Of a DNA stretch of 64,000 nt, positions 42,641 to 54,661 are shown piece by piece. Position numbers and translations under genes: made by a program. Position 1 is the first letter of the stretch. Every line of letters begins with the position of its first letter. The notes below the pieces were generated by a model, which worked only from the letters and a program-made list of their open reading frames with translations, had not been told where the DNA came from and made no database searches. The stretch is from NCBI RefSeq assembly GCF_015832195.1, contig NC_052045.1, positions 310,001 to 374,000 on the forward strand. Reading direction: 5' to 3'. The stretch comes from Motacilla alba alba. Lineage: Eukaryota > Chordata > Aves > Passeriformes > Motacillidae.

Positions 42641-44444
42641 AAGAAGGCCTCTCCAAAGAAAAACTCTGCAAACTTCATTTTCTTGAGGTAGTGTTTGAAA
42701 ATATTTGGTTTAGGGTTTCTTGCTGAAAAGCCAGAAACCTGTCAGAACAGACCAAGCTGAAATGTTGGACATAGACTGGGAAATTTTTCTGGGCAGATTC
42801 AGTAATCCAACATAGTTTTACTATTCCCAGTTTGCCAAATACAGCATCTGGCAACATTAGGTAGCCCTATGTACTTTTTTCTTTGTGAAAATGAGGAAAT
42901 AAGTGCACTGTTGAGGCAAAGAAAGGAATAGGAACAAATAGAGTTCAGGGAGGTAAAACTTGGGTTAGGAGAATTGCTTGGTGTTGCCAGTGAGAAGAGC
43001 AGTCCACTTCCATGCCCTCCTGAGATGTTGACTGTAATCTCAGTTTCTGGTACTGATTTAACTCTTACTCTGTTAAATCCCAAGAGCTGCAGCAGCAGGC
43101 ACTTCCCGGTCTCTCTTCCAGAGGGTGGGTAACAGTCAGCTCTCTAAAGAGCTGGATGAAATGTCTCCTCAGGCGTGGTGAGAGCTTTGCTCTGGTCACT
43201 GTGTGGCCTCCTGGTGAAGGCAGCAGCAGTCTGCTGTGCTGGGAGAGCGCTGCTCCCTCCTGCAGTGCCTCTGACCTGCTTTGACCAGCTCCCTTAGCGC
43301 ATGGCCCAGTCTCCCATCGCAGCCTGAGAACAAACCGGATCTGATTGCTGTCTCACGAAGGGACGCAAAGGCCGCTGGACGGGAATGCAATTCACTTGGC
43401 CAGTATTTTCTTTAAAATAATTGGAAGAACTTAATGCACTTCACGCAACCCTTGGATTATGAGGAAGGACGTTTTCCAGCCTAGCAGAGCCATCCAGCTT
43501 GGCGAGACTATCGCTCTTCCCCCATCCCAAAGTGCTGGAACTTTGTTATGAGTTTTCTTCACCCTGCACAAACTTCACGGTTCCCCAGGGTGCAGCTTTC
43601 TGTCTAGCCTTGTTGCCTTATAAACGTGTTCTTCTACCTCAGCTCTTGTGTAAGACCCAGGGTTAACTCTTCTAAAGGTCACAGTTCCACAGTGTGCATC
43701 TCTTCAGCTTCTCTACACTAGTGAGTTTGCTGTCACATTATTTTTAAAGTTAGAATTTCTAATATTGTTCTGAGCACGTCCAAAAAACTTACATCACTCT
43801 TCACTCTGTTTTAAGACTTAGAGTAATTTTTTTCTCTTATTTCCCAAGAAAAGAAAACATTTTCAGGATTTTTGAAGTATTGATTTAGGTTCAGAAATTA
43901 AATGGACAAATGCTTAGGTAACTTAGTGTGTGATTTAACCAGTTATTTCATATAATAAATTAGGCAGGAATTTGAAGCCACTGGATAGCTACTAGGTTGG
44001 GTTTTTTTAGGTACCCAACTCCTGGTTTATACTACCTTGATTTTTCAGAAAGTTTTGAGCACCTCAGTTGTTATTGTTGCACTCATGGGCAGCACAATAA
44101 TCGCTCTTCTATTATTGTAATAGAACAAAATTGTGATCACCTGTGAAGCACAATACTGCTACTCTGTGTACTTCCATGTAATGGGGGTTTTTGTGTATTT
44201 TTTTCAAAGTGCCTGTTTAAAGATAGATGTCAGTACTCTTTGAATTTGAATCTGGGAGTAATCTGCTTGTAAAGTGCTTTGTTTTGTGGCTGTGTTGTAT
44301 CTTTTGGACATATATTAATAGATGAGTTTTACAGGAATCTAAAATGAATGAGGGAGTGAACAACAGATGAGATTTTTTGTAGAGGTAGAAATAGTTGTGG
44401 GTGCCAATTGGAAGCTTAGATGCTGCTTAACTAAAATTGATTTT
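42641..44444. other. unique gene-free sequence
   Basis: AT-rich unique sequence with a GC-moderate patch at 43080-43400. No recognised coding or RNA gene. Confidence 0.4.
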
Positions 44445-44695
44445 GAACACTGAGGATTGAATCATGAGAAGGAGACTTGGATCTGGGTTCAGTTCTCAGA
44501 TCTGCTATTTCATTGAGTAACTTGTTCAAGTCACTGAATTTTCTGGTGTCCCACTTCCCCTTCATAAAAAGGAGGCAACAAAACTGCTTTTCTCTTGGGT
44601 TATGAGGCCTCCGGGACAGGAACAGCCTGTTAGTTTGAGCATGTGTAGTGTTTAGCACAATGGGGTCCTCCTCTTAGAGATAATAACAACAACAT
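44445..44695 (+). mobile_element. MIR-like CORE-SINE relic
   Basis: In order on the + strand: GATCTGGGTTCAGTTCTCAG (tRNA B-box-like and start of core); TCTGCTATTTC..GAGTAACTTGTTCAAGTCACTGAATTTTC (core: CTGTGTGACCTTGGGCAAGTCACTTAA); CCCCTTCATAAAAAGG; and a 3' end with TGTTTAGCACAATGGGGTCC followed by AATAACAACAAC. That last segment is typical of MIR-type SINE ends in sauropsid genomes, as I remember them. Nearly the full length is present, strongly diverged. It marks this stretch as old, undisturbed DNA. Confidence 0.7.
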
Positions 44696-45966
44696 GTGTG
44701 ACATTCACAGAACACAATTTATCTTTCATCTTCTAATGCACTGGAGTTCCCAGATTGCCACAGTGTTTTCTTTTTTAGATGTGAGAGATCTTTTTTTGTC
44801 TTGTGAGAATGCAGACTGCTTTTTGTCTTTCTATCCTCTCTCCATCTGAGAGGAGGGAGGTGTGTGGGATAAAAACAGTGCTCAATTTTCTGAAGGGTCT
44901 CCTTGTGCAGGTTGTCAAGATGACTTCCCAGTTTCAAAAAGATCCACCCCAGCAAGGGAAAGTACTTGTGATATGCAGGGAGAATTGCTTCTATATTCAT
45001 GGTTTAGGGTGCACCACATGCTAAAGACCAAGTCACACCATCTTGAGCATTGCTGTACCCCAAGGTAAATTACTTGGGTTATATGTAATGTTAGGGACAG
45101 CCTCAGAAAATACAAGGCTTTACGATGTGGGGAAAGAAATTATTGCCAAAAATCAGATAAATCCATGAGACTAGTATCTACAGAGTGTTAAGGCTGTGTA
45201 GAGATGCAATGGGGGAAATGCCTATTTATTGTAAATAGCATCGGGTGGACTGTCAGAAGAAAAACCAAATTTTTTCAAAAGTTATTTAATGGCAAAAAAT
45301 ATGTTATGCTCACAAGAAGTGGGAAGCATCTTGTGGCACAGCTGACTTTTAAAAATAAATATTTGGGATCCTAAGTATCTCAAAGTAGGAGGTAGAATTG
45401 AGCTGGAGAGATTGTCATTAAAGAGTGGGACATTCAGCTGGTCTGTTGATGTACAACTTCTTCCCACATCCAAGTCATGGACCAGCACATCTTAAAGGTG
45501 TAGATGGGCAAGCTTCCCATTCAGCAGATCTATTCCTTGTGCTATTATAAAGAGCTGTGCTTTGAGATGGCACTCAGCAGACTATGGAAACATCAGTGAC
45601 TTTGTTCTGCATCTCTGCAGCTCAATGGAAAATCACTGGCTTCTCCTTAAAGCTGAAAAGCTGAGCAAATGCAAGCAAAGTTTTTGTAAATTCCATGTGT
45701 TGAACTGTTTTAGCAAGTTATTCCAAATGGTATTAACACAGGACACTTCTGTTCTTCTGAATCAAGAGTTGTAGGATGGCTTCAAAAGAGGAAAATCCCT
45801 ATTGGGTTAAGGAGAGGTTATTCTTAAAAATCTTTTACAGGGAATCAAGTGGGAAATGTTTAATTGCTGATACAGTGCACAAGTAAGCAAATTTACTTCC
45901 TGTGACTTCTCTGACTGTTCCCAGAAATGTCTGCTCACCAAGAAGGGTGCTGGGCTGCAGAAGCCC
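44696..45966. other. unique gene-free sequence
   Basis: AT-rich unique DNA without recognisable genes. Short frames on both strands are chance. Confidence 0.4.
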
Positions 45967-46030
45967 AGAGCAGCTCGTACCAGGGAGGTGCACGCTCAAG
46001 AGCAGCTCGTACCACGGAGGTGCACACTCA
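45967..46030 (+). repeat. direct repeat, 32-bp unit, two copies
   Basis: AGAGCAGCTCGTACC begins at 45967 and again at 45999; the two 32-bp copies differ at only two positions. A small recent tandem duplication with no coding relevance seen. Confidence 0.9.
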
Positions 46031-49000
46031 GTAGCTGGCAGCGGTGTGGCTTCAGCCCGTGGTGAACCGTGACGTGCCCTGTTGGGCTGCACTGCCCCGA
46101 GAGCTGTGCCTTCATGCAGCGCTGCTGGAAAAGGCTGAGCGGACACGGCAGTGAGAAAGCACCGTGGCAGAGCAGTGGCTCCTGCAGACAGCCAGCTTTC
46201 ATCAGCCCCAGACTGCAGTCAGCAGGGCTGAGACACTGGGTTGGGATGGGTAGAGTTGTTCCAGCCAAGAGGCAACATTTAGCAGATGTTTAGCAAAAGG
46301 TTCCATTCTTCTTGCCACAGACACATGTGAAGCTGTCTTGAGTCTAGTAAGGATTTTACAAGTTTTATAAGTCATAGTTTATTGAGCTTGGGAAAGAATT
46401 TAATATGGCATTGTGATCTTGGAAGCTGTTTTTCTCTGAAATGTTTTAAGTGAGTTCTGATTTTGTGATAACAAGTGAAAGAGAAGCTAAGTAGTTTTTT
46501 GGGTGTGGGTTTTTTTTTTTTTTTTTTTAAATACTGCTTCTCTTCTTTGGAGTATCCTCCTGTACTGTTCTCTTCAGTTGCACAGTGGTGTTTTTTTCCT
46601 CTGAGTGATAAACAACCAGAAAGCTGAATCAGCACTTTGGAGCAGCATGACTCTGGCTTAACTTTGCTTTGGAGAAAATGCTTTACCAGGTTTCATATTG
46701 ACTGTGGAATGGTACAAATAAAGGGAACACCATTTAGGAACTGCGTTGGCCATGGAAAATGATATCTTTAGATGAGCAGTTTACGTAAGTGAAGGACTTC
46801 CTGGGACACGAGGCAGGCAGTGCTGCACATCAAGCAGGCATCCAGAGGGAGGGGTTTGCTTTGGGCAGCCCTGGATTTGGGAGATGCAGCCCTGGAAGTC
46901 AGCGTTATCTCTATCTGCTGAGCACTGGGGCTACTGATAAAAATGAAAAATTGTGATAATTTTATAACAGTTTCTGAGGTTCAGCCTGTAACTTAGGCTA
47001 CTATTTTAAGTGTCCCATTGAAATTCTGTTGATTTGGTTAAGCTCAATGAATTTTACTGCTGGACTTGGTTGCTGCGGGGAGAGTGCTCTACATCAGCCC
47101 TACTGGTGCAAGCTGAAATCGAAAACATTTGAGTGTGAAACAAAAGCAGGGACTGGAGAGACATTGGAAGGGATATGACAGAAGGCCTAGTGTAGGTGCA
47201 CGAGGCTAACAAGCATTTCTGCTTTTCAAATGCCTTTCAGAAAGAATGGCTGCCTTCTCAGCATTCCCTCAGAGGGTTGAGAAGTAGTGCAGTCAGTGTT
47301 TTGGAGGCTGAAACATCAGTTCATTCCCAAGAGGAGAATTGGGTATAGAGCTCAAAGCCCTTGATGACCAGTCCTCTGTTCAACAGTGACACCTCCATCT
47401 TCCTCTCTTGGACCTTCTGCTGGGTTATAAGCAGGAATAAATCTTGTACAGCACGTGGAAATGCACTTTCCTCATGGGCATAGCTGCAGTTTGATCAGAG
47501 CTCTGCAGATGTGACAGGGCTGAGGAGGGGAAGGAGGAGAAGGGGTTAAATACCTGCTGGTACAGTCTCAGTGTGATGTGGCTGCCACCCTTGTGCGATT
47601 CACACCTCTGCTCTCCTTTGCATATGTCAGTTCTCAAGGCACCAGCACCACAGAGGAAGATGATGTTGATTGACACAGCCCCAACAGAAGCTGCCAGCAA
47701 AACCAGCTGGCTGCTGTGCTGTACTTGTTAGTGGGCACAACATTTGGAAAAGCCCGAAGTAAAAAACCACCATCTGAAAATCTGCATCTGAGCCACTAAG
47801 CTGAATTTGAGAAACAGGATTGGCAGAAAGTGATTCTCACTCCTTGCTAATGTGGATTTGCCTGGTGGGGTAGCCTGGAGCAGGAGCAGCTCTGGGGAGA
47901 GTTTGAGACAGGTGTGCTGCTCCGGAGCACAGCGAGCAACATCCCAGTCACATTTCCTGAGGAGCTGGGGGAGCAATCACTGATGAGGGATGCTGAGAAT
48001 CAGTCATGGCAGGTCAGTGTCTGAATCCTCCTTGACTTAGGGCCTGCCTTTGTTACATTTCTATTGTTTCCCCAGATGAGGTATGACAAATGCAGAGATT
48101 CCCAAGAGAGGTACTGTCCATCCTGAATATGTGAGTAGCTCTCATTACTGTTAATGGGAGTTGCATGTGCTCAAAAAGCTAAGACTCCCCTGTGATGCCT
48201 TCAGATAGAAGACTAATATCTAAATGATGTGTAATTATTTGAGCAAATGGTGTAATATGTGATGTCTTTGTTAGGACATTGTTGTTCAGAGAATTGTCAC
48301 AGTATCATTTTTCCCCAGGAAAATTACCGCACACACAAATAATGGATGCTGTTAATTTCTGCTTGGTTTTATTTAAACTCTCTGTTCTCCCTTCTTGTTT
48401 TCTAAAACTTTATTTTTAGCTTCTAAAACTTATAAAAGATGTGAGTCTGGCCCTTCAGAAATAATGTGGTAACACACGGGTGACTATGCTCTGTATAAGA
48501 ATGGAGCTGGATTAGTGAAGAATCTCTACGTGGCAGTCAACTCTGGAGAACTGTCCCTCCTGCAGTCCGGTTCAACAGCAATGTTAGAGTATCACAGGTG
48601 AACTATCCCTAATGAGAAGTGAAGTTTTTGAAGAATAAAATTCTCCCTCTTTTTCTATGGCAATGAAGCTGATTTTTGGCGATCTTTCACTCCATATAGG
48701 CTCTGACCGTGCTCAGGGTGCTGTTGGGCATGTGCCAGTTGGGTGAAGCACAACAGAAGGTACAACCCACTTTGCAAAGAAAAACTTCTTGGTTGCAGTG
48801 TAGCTCTTTGAGGACAGCAAACGAGCAGAGTGGAAGGGCTACTCACCCTCATCCTTGAGGACAGCAGCAAAAATATCATTAAAGATTGTAGGGTGGAAGC
48901 TTGTTTGGCAGTGGGGGCCCTGGCACCTGCGCATTCGATTCTGATTCGTTTCACAGAGGCGATGCCACGTAAACCTAATATGAGCGATGGAAAATGCTAT

Positions 49001-51655
49001 ACCCTGTGCCTAAATAGGCAGGACAAATGAAGCTGTCACGCTTTGCCTTTGCTCCCTTCTCCTCCGTGGGGCAGAGAGGTCTTTAGAGATCAGCCTTTCC
49101 TCCCCGCAGTGGTTTCGGCTGGTGTTGTCACTTGCTGCTGATGCCCCTTGGCCAATCATGCATTGCTGATCACCATTCAGGTGAGGGACAAAGGAGGGAG
49201 CTTAGCAGTCAAGAGGATACTGATGAGAGGGGAAATTGCTTATTTCAAAGGCTTTTTAAGCGTTCTTCTCCATCTTGACAACAACAGACTTATCGCTCTC
49301 CTTTTATCCCGTATGGAGTCAGACAGTGACCATTATGAAGAGCTCTGGAGAAGCCCTCCTCTCCTCTTTGTTAGTCTCTCTTGCCGGTGCGTGCCAGCGA
49401 GAGGGGACTGGGGCGTCTGCATGGCCGAGGAGGGACTGCTGGCCAGCGCCAGTCCCTTGAGATGGTGTCAGAATGTGGGCTTGCAATAAAATGGACATTT
49501 GGGTGAAAAAAGACAAACTGCCGCAGAAAGCTCACCAGTGTGTTTTGAAATGTGTTGACTGCCTACAATATTGGCTTTCTCTTATTGCATAATCCAGCCT
49601 GGACTCTTTAAGTTTTACAGCTGCATGGTTAGCTGGAAAATCACAGAATTTCTTGGAAGGTAGCTCAGTTGTTCTCTCCCTCCACTCCTGGCTGTCTGTT
49701 GTGCAGTTTAGTGCTGGCAGCTAACATTGCTTGCATGCCTTTTGTCTGATACCGGTGGCACAGCTTAGACTTAGGGTGACGCAGCTGCTTTCCAACTTTC
49801 CTTCTTTCCAGCGTTGCTCAGGCTCTCCCTACGTCCTGCATAGTTTTGGTTGGTATTTGTCACTCCCAAAGGGCCACCACCCCCAAGTGAGGCCTCACCA
49901 GCACGTCCTTCCTCCCAAGGAGCTCGCAATTGCATAGACGGGCGGCAAGGTGTAGGACAGGGATGAAGATGCTTTTGGTTTACAGGTGGGGATTTCAGGC
50001 ACATGGAAAATAGATCTTTTAGGAACTGGGAAGGAGCACTGGGGCCAGCCCTTTAGAGATAGGGCTTTGTGGAAGACTTGCAGCTGAACATAATCAATAG
50101 TGTGATCTTGTGGCTTCTTCCTTGCAGGGATAAAGGGACTTTTTTCCAGGTTTCAGATGCTGTCATTGCCACCCACTGCATGGTGACCAGCCTGTCTTGC
50201 CGTGTAGCTGTGCCAACTTGTAGCCTTTTATAGTCCCCCTTCAGTTACCAATAAAATTTTGGCTTTCTTGGAATCATATCCCAAAAGGTTTAAGGTAGGT
50301 TAATTGGAAATTCTTGGATTGGGATACTTTTGTGTTCAGTCTCAACAATGCCAGCAACTGTTGTTTTGGAAATAACATGACTCAGTGGAGTTACAATACT
50401 AAATTTTGAAGTGTGAAATGTTTCAGTACGCTTTTCTGAGTCAACATGAATGTTTTGTGTCTGGGCAGCTCAGCTGTTAGGTGCAGGCTCTTGAGGTGTG
50501 GTGCTTCACAGGGACATTAGTTGTGAGACAGCTGTCCTGGCTCTTTGTTTGGTGGGGCCGTGGGCAGACTGGCTCCTACGAGGCACCACAGGTTAACCAA
50601 AATCTGACCCTGGCAAGAGCAGGGCCTACACTGGCCTTTTTCTTGAATGACAGCAGTAAGACTGGCGGCAGACATGCGCTTGAAGTCATGCACAGTGCCT
50701 GAGCAGAGTGTCTCACATTTTCCAAAGGATCTCCTACAGAAATGGTATTTTTCACTGGAAGATATTCTCTGTACTTTACATAGTCAATACAGGCTTATGT
50801 TTGTTCCTGGTAGAGGTAAAGGTTCTTCCCATTTTGGAAGGTGGAGAATATCAACTGTCATAATTGAGATTCTGCTGTCGATGTGTTAAGCATAAAAATG
50901 TGTTTGGTCAGCAAATGTGGTTCAGAATTGTAACACTCTCAAACTGCTCCCTGCTGTACACAGAAAGGATGTGAAATGGCATTTTTATCAGTCAGTGAAA
51001 GCTTAGTTAATTGGCTCCAGTCAAGTTTCTGTATTGTTCTGCGTAATCTGAATTAAACATTGGTTTGACTACATATGTGGCTTTATCTTCCTTGAAGACA
51101 TCGGGTGCTCAGTCAGACAGTAGCATCAGCTTTGAAGTTAAGTTATTCATAGCTCAAGGATTGATTCTGACATTAACACTGTTTCCCTAGCTCCTTGAAA
51201 ATGCATCCCACCACCCCATTCTTTCAGTTCCTGCTTTAGTATTAATTTTAAATATCTGCAATTTCATAGTGAAAATAAAAGCTCCTCTCCCACTCTACAC
51301 ATGAAAGGTTGAAAAGACCAAAACTAGAGCTATTAACAGGGAATGTTGCTTTTTAAAGAGTATCTTCTTGCTCATGTTTATAAGTTACCAGCTGTCATTT
51401 GCCTTCGTGTAGAGTTGCTTTGCCACCTCCATCTGTGAAGAGGTTCTGTCACCTCACCCCGGGGCTGGGGCACAAATTCGTGCAGTAGAAATAATGAAGG
51501 CTTAACCATACAAATATGTAGCCTGGATCTTGCAAACCCGTGTTTATTACTGACATACATGCCTAATAGCTCAGAGTCACCCACTTAACTAGCCTTTGCT
51601 TTTAGCTGGCAGGTACAATTGGGTTAAGTGACATCTCCTTCTCTCTTTTCTCTTT

Positions 51656-51687
<32 letters not shown>

Positions 51688-52311
51688 TTCTTTTGCAGGG
51701 ACATGTGGGGGAGGAAGCATGACTTTATTCTGAACTTTCTTCTTGTTTCTTTAAGGAACTTTTTGTGTGAGAAAGACTTGATGTCAGTGCACAAAAAAAT
51801 GACTTAAGATTTGCATTCTTTTGCCACAGGAATAAATGAACAAAGTTTGCAACTGAAAAGGCATTTTTACACCTTTTGTTGTTTAGTAACGTAGAAATCC
51901 CATTATGCTTCATGCATAGCCCTAAGGAATGTGCAAACAAGTATTAGATCAATGGCATGTCTCTGCAGCTTCTTTTATCATGAGTATTTAAAACTGAATA
52001 TTCAAACATTCATTCATATTTCAAACATCTGTCTCAAATAGTGGATTTTTGTTGGAGTATGTTTTATTGCCAATAGATAGATTAAATGTAAAGCTTTTAA
52101 ATGTTTTATAAGTTGCAGATGCTTAGCTCTGGTCTTGTAACAATGTTTGCAGGTTTTTTTTAAGCAACTAAGTGGAAAATCAGCAATAAGCTCTAAAAGG
52201 TAGCCAGGGAAAAAGAGTTTTAAAAAAGAAAGGTACCCACCTGAAAGAAGGCATGTGCACAGTTGGTGTGTAATTCAGAGGAGCCATCTCGGCTTCCCTC
52301 AGTGGTAGTGG
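46031..52311. other. unique gene-free sequence with candidate regulatory stretches
   Basis: Contains a 19-T run at 46510-46528 and a T/C-rich tract at 51640-51695. An old repeat scrap (TTAATGGGAGTTGCATGTGCTC) lies at 48151-48172. AT-rich or motif-dense blocks at 48880-49030, 50970-51070 and 51780-52160 could be conserved noncoding DNA. No recognised gene; frames such as 49148-49489 are unassigned. Confidence 0.4.
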
Positions 52312-52391
52312 GGACACCGTTAAACTCCTTCCTTCCCGGGGATCCCCTCCCGGACACCGTTAAACTCCTTCCTTCCCGGGGATCCCCTCCT
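52312..52391 (+). repeat. tandem duplication, 40-bp unit, two copies
   Basis: GGACACCGTTAAACTCCTTC begins at 52312 and 52352, exactly 40 bp apart, and the copies are nearly identical. It is followed by a short CpG-rich stretch and a TCATCC/TCC-rich simple repeat at 52431-52473. Confidence 0.95.
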
Positions 52392-52430
52392 GCTTGCGGC
52401 CGCTCGCCCCGCGCAGTTTGGCAATCGCCG

Positions 52431-52473
52431 CATCTTCATCCTCATCCTCATCCTCATCCTCCTCCTCCTCCTC
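52431..52473 (+). repeat. CATCCT / CCT simple repeat
   Basis: Four hexanucleotide TCATCC-type units grade into (CCT)n; entirely simple sequence within a GC-rich patch. Confidence 0.85.
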
Positions 52474-52520
52474 GTCTGCGCTGCAGCGGCTCTGCAGGGT
52501 GCTGCGTGCCGGGGGACCGG

Positions 52521-52965
52521 GGTGGGTAACAGGGATGGCTACCAGGGCTGCTCCCCAGTGTGGGTGACTGGCATGGGTAACCAGTGTGGCTAATAGGGGT
52601 GATCACCAGTGTGGGTACCAGGGGTGGCTACCAGGGCTGCTCCCCAGTGCGGGTACCGGGGGTTGCTAACAGGGCTGATAACCAGTGTGGGTGACTGGGA
52701 TGGGTAGCCAGTGCGGGTACCAGGGCTGGCTAACAGGGCAGATCCCCAGTGCGGTTGCCAGGGCTGCTCCCCAGTGTGGCTAACAGGGCAGATCCCCAGT
52801 GCGGGTACCAGGGCTGCTCCCCAGTGTGGCTAACAGGGCAGATCCCCAGTGCGGGTACCGGGGCTGCTCCCCAGTGCGGGTACCAGGGGTTGCTAACAGG
52901 GCAGATCCCCAGTGCGGTTGCCAGGGCCGCTCCCCAGTGTGGCTAACCGGCTCTGGTAGCCCAGG
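52521..52965 (+). repeat. minisatellite built from CCAGTGCGGGTACCAGGG-type modules
   Basis: About 445 bp of diverged modules (GGCTGCTCCCCAGTGTGG, CTAACAGGGCAGATCCCCAG, TGCGGGTACCAGGG) form a roughly 50-bp higher-order unit that is clearest at 52735-52945. Older, more diverged modules lie on the left. Frames across it are repeat translations. Confidence 0.9.
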
Positions 52966-54565
52966 GCTGTCCTTGCTGGCGCGCTGTTCCCCGGCTGTGG
53001 GGGAGTGTTCAGGAGAGGCTTGGTGGCCCAGCAGTGTGCAGGTGCAGCCGCGTCCCCCTCGCTGCTGGGCCTCGTGCCCCTCCTCAGTCCCACCTCAGCT
53101 CGTTCCTGTCTTTGGGCTCTGTCCTTTGCAGTCCTTCCAAAGGACACAGAGCAGGCGTGCTCACCCGCTCCTCTGCAGAACAGATGATTAAATGCCATGG
53201 TGAGGGGAAGGCAGGGCAAGGCGCTGGCTCTCCTGTCCAAATGGATAAAATTCAGCCTTTTTTGAGCTCTATTACCTGTTTTACCTGGACTGGTCCCATC
53301 CTAGCCGTGGGAGCCCCTGGTGCAGAAGTGCTGCAGTGCCTGAAATGCAGCTGGCCTTGGTGGATTTCCCAGTGCTCGAGCAGATGTGCCACCGTGTGCA
53401 TCTGTGCTAAGGGCTCTCTCGGAGGAAAACGTCCCCTTGTTGAAGAGATGTTCAACATTAGAATTGAAAATATGTTACTTTTTGTGGTGAAAATGTTTTT
53501 CAATGACAGGAAAGCTTTTATTTATTATTAAAGCATTCCTGGTTTTGGTGAGATTTTTGCTGTCTCTCTGGAGTATAGGCTGCAGGCTGAAGCAGGGAAA
53601 TACAGCAAGACTCCAGTCCTTTAAAGAGTTTTTCATATGTTCATGTTGTGAATTCTGACTTTCAGCCATAAAAAAAAGAACTTTTGTAAAACTATGACTT
53701 TAAAAACAAATTAATATTCAAACAAACCAAATAAAAAGCAAAGAGAATACATTTCTTTTTTAAAAAAGGCACCTCTCCTTTTTTTGTTGAGCCCATTATA
53801 TCTGGAATTATTATGCTGAACACTTCATAGTTCATTTTGCAAAAATAACAGATTAGAAATGTCTTAACAAGGCCTCTCTTCTGGAAATAATCTCCTGAGA
53901 GTTAGATTTCTTTTTTCTTTTTTTTTCATTTTTTAATTTTTTTTTTCCTATCAGGACGCTAATAACTGTTTTTGCACCACTTTGTTGTTCTCATCTTGCC
54001 TGCAGTTAGACTTAAGGAATTAACTTTAGTTTTTGCAGGTGCAGATACTTCAGCATCTGAACATCTGGCCTTTACCAAAAGATGCTGGCAAAATCTGTCT
54101 TGCTTGTGGATTTTCTGCATGTATATTTCCACTTTCAAACTGTAAGACAGTGTGGAGTGGTTCAACAAAGTTCTTAAATTTAATAAGTTCCTAATCTGTT
54201 TAAAATAGGCTGGAATAAGACTTAGTTTAAACAAAACTGGTGTTAGTTTAGCATTTAGCTTTTTGTAGACTGAACCAATCAAGATGGCACATTGTGTTAA
54301 GCCAGAAAAACGTGTATAAACAAGATCTCTACACAGGGCATTGCATCAGTTTTTAGGTGATCAGGCTTTTTTCTCAGAGATCTACTTTTTTGCTCCAAGT
54401 ATTTGCACCCAGATATTGCAGCTTTGTAGTAATCAAGGCTTCGGCTCCCTGGCAGGTTTGATGTGTGTTTCCTGTAGCTGCAGCAGGACAAGCAGAAAGA
54501 CAGGTAAATGCCTTCGTGTGTGATGCGCCTTGAGGAGGCCTGAGCCCTTGGAGGACCACGATGGA
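52966..54565. other. unique gene-free sequence
   Basis: GC-rich to about 53230, then strongly AT-rich (53500-54360) with T-rich tracts at 53910-53948. No gene recognised. Confidence 0.4.
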
Positions 54566-54661
54566 GTGGCTGGTGGAGGAGCCTGGGTTGTGGCTGGTGG
54601 AGGAGCCTGGGTTGTGGCTGGTGGAGGAGCCTGGGTTTTGGCTGGTGGAGGAGCCTGGGTT
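54566..54661 (+). repeat. tandem repeat, 24-bp unit, four copies
   Basis: GTGGCTGGTGGAGGAGCCTG begins at 54566, 54590, 54614 and 54638. Because 24 is divisible by three, the + strand gives a regular WLVEEPG peptide repeat inside a 249-codon frame (54561-55310). The frame shows no family resemblance outside the repeat and is most likely chance in GC-rich DNA. Confidence 0.95.
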
